From DASRWD01 sp044507975 (GTDB lineage: Bacteria > Deinococcota > Deinococci > Deinococcales > Trueperaceae): 57,870 nucleotides of DNA. Position numbers and translations under genes: made by a program. The notes under the pieces were generated by a model. That model was not told the origin of the DNA. It worked only from the letters and a program-made list of their open reading frames with translations, and ran no database searches. The stretch spans positions 1-57,870 of the forward strand of contig JBIQIQ010000002.1 in assembly GCA_044507975.1 (NCBI GenBank), written 5' to 3'. Positions 53,489-57,870 of the stretch are shown piece after piece; position 1 is the stretch's first letter, and every line of letters begins with the position of its first letter.

Positions 53489-54851
53489 GCCCCACGCTAA
53501 CCGGGGCGCCTTCGCCGTGCGCCGTGCTCACGGCGCCCGTGACGGCCGCCTTCTCCCTCTCTTCGGTCGTCGGGAAGCCGCGCCCCGGCCCCATCGCGAG
53601 GATCAGGCGGGCGTGCCGGTCGTAGGTGAAGAAGTTGTAGGCCCAGCTGACGAACGCCGAGAGCCGGTTGCGGAAGCCGGGCAGGTAGATCAGGTGGAGG
53701 AACAGCCAGCCGAGCCAGCCCACGAACCCCCGCAGGCGCAGGCCCAGGAGGCGCGGAGACAGCTCGGCGACGCCGGCGCTGCGGCCGATGATCGCCATGT
53801 TGCCGAGGTCGCGGTAGACGAACGGCTCCGCCTGACGCCCCTGCAGCCTCTTGACGATGGTCCGTGCCGCGTGCCGCCCTCCCTGGATCGCGACCTGCGC
53901 GACCTGTGGCAGGGGCGCGCCGCCTGCGTCCTTCGCTCCGGACAGGTCGCCCACGACGAAGACGTCGGGCCTGCCCGGCAGGCTCAGGTCGGGCTCGACC
54001 GGCACCCGGAAGCCGCGCTCCAACGGCACGCCGAGCTCCTCCCCGAGCGGGTGCCCGCGCACCCCGGCCGCCCAGATGACGGTCTGGCAGGGGATGAACT
54101 CGCCCGACTTGAGGGTGATGCCCTCGTCCGTGACGCTCACGACCGCGGAGCGCAGCCTCACGTCGACGCCGCGCTGCCTCACCACGCGCTCGGCGTAGCG
54201 CCGCGACCCCGGCCCGAAGGTCGGCAGCACCTCGGGACCCATCTCGACGAGGACCACGCGGGCGACGCGCAGGTCGAGCTCCGGGTACTCGGGCGGCAGC
54301 ACGCGCTGGAAGAGCTCGACGAGCGCGCCGGCCATCTCCACGCCGGTGGGCCCGGCGCCCACGATCACGAAGGTGAGGGCGCCCTCGTCGATCAGCGACG
54401 GGTCCACGGCGGCCCGCTCGAAGCGCGAGAGGACGTGCCCGCGCAGCTTGACGGCCTTGTCGAGGTCCTTGAGCACGAACGCGTGCTCCCGCACGCCCTG
54501 CGTCCCGAAGTCGTTGTAGACCGCGCCGTTGGCGAGCACGAGGAAGTCGTACGGAAGGAGGTCGCCGTCCTCGAGCTCTACCTGCTTGGCGTCGTAGTCC
54601 ACCCCTGTCACCCTGCCCATCCGGAAGCGCAGGTTCGCCTGGTGGCGGAAGACGTTCCTCACCTGGTGCGCGATGTCACCCGACTCGAGCGCGGCGGTCG
54701 CGACCTGGTAGAGCAGAGGCTGGAAGGTGTGGAAGTTGTGGGCGTCGATCAGCAGGACGTCGACGGGCGCGTGCTTCAGCGCCTTGGCTGTGTTGAGGCC
54801 GGCGAAACCGGCCCCGACGATGATCACTCGCGGCCTGGAGAGAGCCTCCAT
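53472..54851 (-). CDS. ndh: Type II NADH:quinone oxidoreductase (NDH-2)
   Basis: 459 residues. FAD site VIIVGAGFAGLNTAKAL, second nucleotide site FVIVGAGPTGVEMAGAL for NADH, TVIWAAGVRGHPLG, and VFVVGDLSGAKDAGGAPLPQVAQVAIQGG. The C-terminal amphipathic helices (FVGWLGWLFLHLIYLPGFRNR) are the membrane-binding part. It passes electrons from NADH to quinone without pumping. The start at 54851 has AGGAG 6 nt before it; a start at 54941 would put the -10 TACAAT inside the gene and is rejected. Confidence 0.95.
   Translation of the reverse strand: MEALSRPRVIIVGAGFAGLNTAKALKHAPVDVLLIDAHNFHTFQPLLYQVATAALESGDIAHQVRNVFRHQANLRFRMGRVTGVDYDAKQVELEDGDLLPYDFLVLANGAVYNDFGTQGVREHAFVLKDLDKAVKLRGHVLSRFERAAVDPSLIDEGALTFVIVGAGPTGVEMAGALVELFQRVLPPEYPELDLRVARVVLVEMGPEVLPTFGPGSRRYAERVVRQRGVDVRLRSAVVSVTDEGITLKSGEFIPCQTVIWAAGVRGHPLGEELGVPLERGFRVPVEPDLSLPGRPDVFVVGDLSGAKDAGGAPLPQVAQVAIQGGRHAARTIVKRLQGRQAEPFVYRDLGNMAIIGRSAGVAELSPRLLGLRLRGFVGWLGWLFLHLIYLPGFRNRLSAFVSWAYNFFTYDRHARLILAMGPGRGFPTTEEREKAAVTGAVSTAHGEGAPVSVGHDRRP
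53494..53499 (-). promoter_or_regulatory. Leaderless -10 box of the SuhB-like gene
   Basis: TAGCGT on the minus strand, 5 nt before the ATG at 53488, inside the ndh gene. Confidence 0.45.
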
Positions 54852-54932
54852 GACGGCTCCTAACCCCGCCAACCGCGCCTCTGCCGGCCGGTGCGCGCGC
54901 GGTGGCGGCGGGACGAACGTCCCTCGTGAAAG

Positions 54933-54938
54933 ATTGTA
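54933..54938 (-). promoter_or_regulatory. -10 box of ndh
   Basis: TACAAT on the minus strand; the leader is about 75 nt. Confidence 0.5.
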
Positions 54939-55002
54939 CAAGCTCGTCGGCGGCCGCCGGCCGCCGGGGCTACCGACCGGGAGAACGTCGTGAGGGCGTG
55001 CC

Positions 55003-55021
55003 GCACCGTTGGCGGCGGTGC
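55003..55021 (-). terminator. Small hairpin after the serine dehydratase gene
   Basis: 6-bp stem GCACCG/CGGTGC with a 7-nt loop, 15 nt past the stop; weak. Confidence 0.35.
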
Positions 55022-55035
55022 ACCGGCTCAGCCCT

Positions 55036-55887
55036 TCAGCGCGCCATCTCGAGCGCGATCCGCCTGCCGGTCGGTGTGTCGGCGATACCGCCCTCCCCGG
55101 TCTCCCTGAGCTCGGGAGGCAGCAGGCGGCCGACGGAGGCCATGGCCAGCACGACCTCGTCCGGCGGGATCACCGACTCGATGCCGGCGAGCGCGAGCTG
55201 CGCCGACGACACCGCGTGCACGGCGTAGAAGGCGTTGCGCGAGACGCAGGGGACCTCGACGTAGCCGCCGACCGGGTCGCACACGAGGCCGATCGTGTTC
55301 ATCAGCGCCATCGCGGCGGCGTGGATGCTGGCGCTGGCGCTGCCGCCGAGCAGCTCGGTCACGGCCGCGGCAGCCATGGCGGCGCTCGACCCGATCTCGG
55401 CCTGGCAGCCGCCGGTGGAGCCGGCGATGAACATGTGCTTGCCGATCACCTGGGCCACGCCGGCCGCGAGGATCAGGGGCATCACGAGCTCCTCGTCCGG
55501 GCGGCCGAGGTGGTCGGCGACGCCGAGCAGCGCCCCGGGGACGGTGCCGGCGCTCCCGGCGGTGGGCGCGGCGACGATCCGGCCCATGCGCGCGTTCTCC
55601 TCGTTGACCGCCATGGCGTACGCCTGCACGCGCTTGAGGAGCGGTGAGCCGAGCACGTCCGGCGCCTCGGCCAGCTGGTTGGCGTTCCAACCGACCATGC
55701 CGGTCCGGCTCGGCTCGCGCGACGCCAGGCCCCGCCGTATCGCGTCCCTCATCTCGCCGAGGCGTGAGAGCATCGTGGCCTTGAGGCGCTCCGCCGCTAC
55801 GGGGTCGTCGCCCACCTCGTCGAAGAGAACGAGCTCAGAGGCGAGCCCCTGGGCGCCGGCGATGTCCGCCAGGGTCATGCGGCTCAC
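55036..55887 (-). CDS. sdaAA: L-serine dehydratase, alpha subunit (iron-sulfur)
   Basis: 283 residues from a GTG (or 280 from an ATG at 55878). TGMVGWNANQLAEA, NEENARMGRIVAAPTAGSAGTVPGAL, MFIAGSTGGCQAEIGSSAAMAAAAV and VCDPVGGYVEVPCVSRNAF: three Cys (GCQ, VCDP, VPC) are the ligands of the catalytic [4Fe-4S] cluster. It deaminates L-serine to pyruvate. The GTG overlaps the beta-subunit stop (GTGA), so both are coupled and made in equal amounts. Confidence 0.95.
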   Translation of the reverse strand: MSRMTLADIAGAQGLASELVLFDEVGDDPVAAERLKATMLSRLGEMRDAIRRGLASREPSRTGMVGWNANQLAEAPDVLGSPLLKRVQAYAMAVNEENARMGRIVAAPTAGSAGTVPGALLGVADHLGRPDEELVMPLILAAGVAQVIGKHMFIAGSTGGCQAEIGSSAAMAAAAVTELLGGSASASIHAAAMALMNTIGLVCDPVGGYVEVPCVSRNAFYAVHAVSSAQLALAGIESVIPPDEVVLAMASVGRLLPPELRETGEGGIADTPTGRRIALEMAR

Positions 55888-56567
55888 GCCCCCTCGGCGG
55901 GCCGGCCCTGCATGACCTCGGGCAGGGCGCGCAGCCACGTGACGTAGGGGAGCTGGCTGAGGTAGTCGAGGGCGTACCGCTCGAGGGGCTTGTCGGCCTC
56001 GACGGACATCAGGGCCATCCCGCCGCGCCGCTCCCGGGCCGAGAAGATCGATCCGATGTTCGCCTCGGCGTCCGCCAGGACCCCGGCGACGCGGGCGATC
56101 ACGCCCGGACGGTCGTTGTGGAGCACCAGCAGGGTGTAGTACGAGCCGGAGAAGCGGGCGTCGAAGCCGTTGACCCTGCCCACCTTCACCAGCCCGCCGC
56201 CGAGGCTCGAGCCCAGCAGCGAGACCGACTCCCCATCGGACTCGGCCTCGACCAGGACCGTGTTGGGATGGACGTCCCCGAGGTCCGCCGTGGCGAACTC
56301 GAACTCCATGCCCTCCTCCTGCGCGAGGTCGAACGCGTTCCGGATGCGGGCATCGTCGGGGTAAGCGCCGCACAGCCCCGCCACGAGCGCGAGCTCGGTG
56401 CCGTGGCCGCGCGCGGTCTTGGCGAACGACCCGTGCAGGACGAAGCGCGCCCGGTGCGGCCGGCCGAGGAGGCAGTGCCGGGCGAGGAGCGCGATGCGGC
56501 AGGCGCCCGCGGTGTGGGAGCTGGACGGCCCCACCATCACGGGACCGATCTGGTCGAGCAGCGACAC
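55884..56567 (-). CDS. sdaAB: L-serine dehydratase, beta subunit with ACT domain
   Basis: 227 residues from a GTG. LLDQIGPVMVGPSSSHTAGACRIALLAR start, FKxT-like FAKTARGHGTELALVAGL, then a C-terminal ACT domain (about 145-215, YTLLVLHNDRPGVIARVAGVLADAEANIGSI) that probably binds L-serine. It is the two-subunit type found in Bacillus. The gene pair suggests use of serine as carbon source or removal of excess serine. The GTG has a leaderless -10 box 7 nt upstream. Confidence 0.94.
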   Translation of the reverse strand: MSLLDQIGPVMVGPSSSHTAGACRIALLARHCLLGRPHRARFVLHGSFAKTARGHGTELALVAGLCGAYPDDARIRNAFDLAQEEGMEFEFATADLGDVHPNTVLVEAESDGESVSLLGSSLGGGLVKVGRVNGFDARFSGSYYTLLVLHNDRPGVIARVAGVLADAEANIGSIFSARERRGGMALMSVEADKPLERYALDYLSQLPYVTWLRALPEVMQGRPAEGA

Positions 56568-56574
56568 GGGTACG

Positions 56575-56580
56575 AGTCTA
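56575..56580 (-). promoter_or_regulatory. Leaderless -10 box of sdaAB-sdaAA
   Basis: TAGACT on the minus strand, 7 nt before the GTG at 56567. Confidence 0.55.
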
Positions 56581-56619
56581 GCGCCGGTAGGCGCCGGAGA
56601 CGGTCCCGCCGTAACGGCG

Positions 56620-56646
56620 AGCGGCCCGCGGATGGCGCGGGCCGCT
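56620..56646 (-). terminator. Hairpin after the second HU gene
   Basis: 11-bp stem AGCGGCCCGCG/CGCGGGCCGCT with a 5-nt loop, about 22 nt past the HU stop. Confidence 0.6.
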
Positions 56647-56668
56647 GCGATCCCTGGTGCTGGCTGAG

Positions 56669-56962
56669 CTAGCGGCGGACGCGGTCCTTGAGGCCCTTGC
56701 CGGGCTTGAAGGCCGGGTACTTGCTGGCCGGGATCTTGATCTTCTCGGTCGTGCCGGGCCGGACGCCGGTGCGCGACTTGCGCTGACGGACCTCGAACGT
56801 GCCGAAACCAGTGAGCTGGACCTTCGACCCTGAGTCGAGGGACTTGCTGATCTGGTCGAGCATGGCGTCCATGATGTCCTTGACGTCCTTCTTCTTGAGG
56901 CCCTTGGACTCGGCGACCTTGCTGACAAGGTCGGCCTTCGAGACGGTCTTCGCCTTCGCCAT
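56669..56962 (-). CDS. hup: HU-family nucleoid protein (second copy)
   Basis: 97 residues. SKADLVSKVAESKGLKKKDVKDIMDAML, then VQLTGFGTFEVRQRKSRTGVRPGTTEKIKIPASKYPAFKPGKGLKDRV: full HU with the Pro-tipped arm (RPGT). The ATG at 56962 is preferred to one six nt earlier, since AGGAGG lies 6 nt from it and directly abuts the other. Lys is more common in its first helix pair (GLKKKDVK) than in the copy at 22736. Two HU genes in one window imply separate regulation or heterodimers. Confidence 0.96.
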   Translation of the reverse strand: MAKAKTVSKADLVSKVAESKGLKKKDVKDIMDAMLDQISKSLDSGSKVQLTGFGTFEVRQRKSRTGVRPGTTEKIKIPASKYPAFKPGKGLKDRVRR

Positions 56963-56998
56963 CGGCATCCTCCTCGATTTCGTAGATCAGCTAGGCGC

Positions 56999-57004
56999 AC
57001 TCTA
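56999..57004 (-). promoter_or_regulatory. -10 box of the second HU gene
   Basis: TAGAGT on the minus strand, about 36 nt before the ATG, the same spacing as in the first HU gene. Confidence 0.5.
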
Positions 57005-57043
57005 GCAGAGGCCGGTATGGCCCGCAAGTGAAGAATCGCAGTC

Positions 57044-57646
57044 TCAGACGGGGTTCTGCCCGTTCCGGGGCAGGAGCGAGGCGATGCGCCGCTCCGTCTC
57101 GGCCGTCAGGGCCCTCGCGACCTCGCGTCCCTTGCCCGCCGGGACGATCGGCTCGCCGAAGGCGACCCTGAACGACCGTCCCTCGCGCCACACCGCCGCG
57201 GGCGTGAGGGGCGCGCCCGCCGACACCGCCAGATAGGCGGCGCCGTCCAGCGCCTCGGCGTCGCCGGCGTTGCGCGTGCCCTGGATGAACACGCCTATCG
57301 CCCGTCCGGCGCGCAGCCGCCGCAGCGCCTCCTTGACCGCGCCCACGTCGCTGCGGCTGCGGTCGACGGGGAAGGCGCCGAGACCGCGCATGAACGCCGC
57401 GGCCAGCGGCGTGGAGAAGAGCTCGACCTTGGCCATGAAGTCGAGGGGCCGGGAGCTCGCCACGCCCACTATCGGCGGGTCCCAGGAGCTGAAGTGGTTG
57501 CAGGCCACGACCAGGGGTCCCTCGTGCGGCACGAGCTCGGCGCCCGTGACGCGCAGCCCGCGGAAGAGGCGGGCGTAGGCCCCGAAGACCAGGTAGGCGA
57601 GCCGCTGGAAGTAGCGGGGCGAGAAGATGCGCTCCAGCAACGTCAC
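57044..57646 (-). CDS. plsC: PlsC-type 1-acyl-sn-glycerol-3-phosphate acyltransferase
   Basis: 200 residues from a GTG. The acyltransferase NHx4D motif is NHFSSWD; further family blocks: FMAKVELFSTPLAAAFMRGLGAFPVDRSRSDVGAVKEAL, VFIQGTRN (EGTR block with Gln for Glu) and TPAAVWREG. It adds the second fatty acid to make phosphatidic acid at the membrane. The GTG at 57646 is chosen because a -10 box lies 7 nt upstream and overlaps an ATG three codons earlier (57655), which is the alternative. Confidence 0.9.
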   Translation of the reverse strand: MTLLERIFSPRYFQRLAYLVFGAYARLFRGLRVTGAELVPHEGPLVVACNHFSSWDPPIVGVASSRPLDFMAKVELFSTPLAAAFMRGLGAFPVDRSRSDVGAVKEALRRLRAGRAIGVFIQGTRNAGDAEALDGAAYLAVSAGAPLTPAAVWREGRSFRVAFGEPIVPAGKGREVARALTAETERRIASLLPRNGQNPV

Positions 57647-57653
57647 GTGGGTC

Positions 57654-57659
57654 ATCGTA
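57654..57659 (-). promoter_or_regulatory. Leaderless -10 box of plsC
   Basis: TACGAT on the minus strand, 7 nt before the GTG at 57646, overlapping the ATG at 57655. Confidence 0.5.
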
Positions 57660-57687
57660 CCGGTCGCCAGAGGGCCGGCGGCGGTCG

Positions 57688-57870
57688 TCAGCCGGGCTCG
57701 GCGGCGGGCGCCGCGCCCGCCTGGCGCCGGCGCGCGGTGGACGTGACCTCGGCGGCGACGGCCGCCCCCACCAGCAGGATCAGCAGCGCCAGGTAGAGCC
57801 ACAGCAGCACGGCCAGCAAGCCGGTGATGACGCCGTAGACGAGGTTGAAGCGCTCGGGGCTGAAGGTGAG
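57688..57870 (-). CDS. YihY/BrkB-family membrane protein, C-terminal fragment
   Basis: Only the last 60 codons are in the window. They give a short segment (SPERFNLVYGVITG) and a hydrophobic helix containing LLLWLYLALLILLVGAAVAAEV, the conserved last helix of YihY/BrkB-like proteins (LLWLYL.S..LLLGAE.NAE), followed by a short Arg/Ala/Pro tail. The family is inner-membrane and of unsettled function, once misnamed ribonuclease BN. The start lies beyond the right edge. plsC begins about 40 nt after the stop from its own promoter. Confidence 0.75.
   Translation of the reverse strand, partial: LTFSPERFNLVYGVITGLLAVLLWLYLALLILLVGAAVAAEVTSTARRRQAGAAPAAEPG

Noticed and set aside
54852..54941. Longer NDH-2 start at 54941
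   Set aside because: The start codon lies in the TACAAT -10 box, so it would not be in the mRNA; AGGAG supports the ATG at 54851.
1..57870. tRNA, rRNA, insertion sequences, phage genes, CRISPR
   Set aside because: Looked for cloverleaf ends, TTCGA loops, transposase motifs, integrases and spaced repeats; none found.
1..57870. Radiation/desiccation response motif (17-bp palindrome of Deinococcus)
   Set aside because: No match seen by eye near any promoter, including uvrD/pcrA and the HU genes; a genome-scale motif scan would be needed to be sure.

Overview
The window is GC-rich, gene-dense bacterial DNA, best explained as Deinococcota and probably near Truepera. Reasons: an S-layer/outer-membrane protein with one SLH domain, a coiled coil and a beta-rich C-terminus as in Deinococcus-Thermus SlpA; an N-acylamino-acid racemase/OSBS very like the Deinococcus enzyme; ThyX; and at least 24 starts in the leaderless arrangement described in Deinococcus (a TANNNT -10 box 5-8 nt before an ATG or GTG). 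The phylum call is an inference from recalled families, not a database result. I saw no tRNA, rRNA, insertion sequence, prophage or CRISPR array. The DNA reads as chromosomal core with a few transport operons.

Layout. 0-10 kb: 5' end of an FtsH-type protease, a Yip1-like membrane protein coupled to an alpha/beta hydrolase, a DinB protein, a PQQ-type sugar dehydrogenase followed by a cytochrome c, a three-gene envelope operon resembling yqjD-yqjE-yqjK, an ABC exporter, an OsmC protein, a DUF454 protein, a class-IV PLP enzyme and a cold-shock gene with a structured leader. 10-17.5 kb: a branched-chain-amino-acid-type (Liv) ABC importer whose first gene is an acyl-CoA synthetase; a 100-N scaffold gap lies inside livG. 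17.5-22.6 kb: a second ABC importer (binding protein, fused permease, ATPase) with a PP2C-family phosphatase inside the operon. 22.7-29 kb: HU, then rplU-rpmA-obg-yqeK-LCP-rsfS-yraN-trpF. 28.8-29.0 kb: a gene-free stretch with three DnaA boxes. 29-34.4 kb: cupin, acyl-CoA carboxylase beta subunit, BatA-like protein, RodA, SufT-like protein. 34.4-42.7 kb: unknown protein, rlmH, thyX, the S-layer gene with a long leader, diacylglycerol kinase, a left-handed beta-helix acyltransferase, rhomboid and long-form HPF. 42.8-48.6 kb: HxlR regulator, degenerate receiver protein, minE, minD, UvrD/PcrA helicase, HAD phosphatase, unknown protein. 48.6-57.9 kb: two-protein MnmC system, unknown membrane protein, racemase, inositol-phosphatase family enzyme, NDH-2, two-subunit L-serine dehydratase, second HU, PlsC, and the 3' end of a YihY/BrkB-family gene.

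How the parts work together. Two operons pair uptake with chemistry: Liv importer plus acyl-CoA ligase suggests import and CoA activation of a carboxylic acid; the AfuA-like importer plus PP2C phosphatase suggests uptake of a phosphorylated compound or phospho-control of the transporter. The central block is ribosome biogenesis and hibernation (L21, L27, Obg, RsfS, RlmH, HPF) mixed with cell shape and division (RodA, LCP, MinD, MinE). Expression seems to use two modes: leaderless starts for about two dozen genes, and classical leaders with Shine-Dalgarno sites for abundant or operon genes (cspA, rplU, both HU genes, S-layer, HPF, minD, transport binding proteins). The most useful second looks are the PP2C transporter operon, the ligase-Liv operon, the DnaA-box cluster, the leaderless architecture and the artefactual gap in livG.
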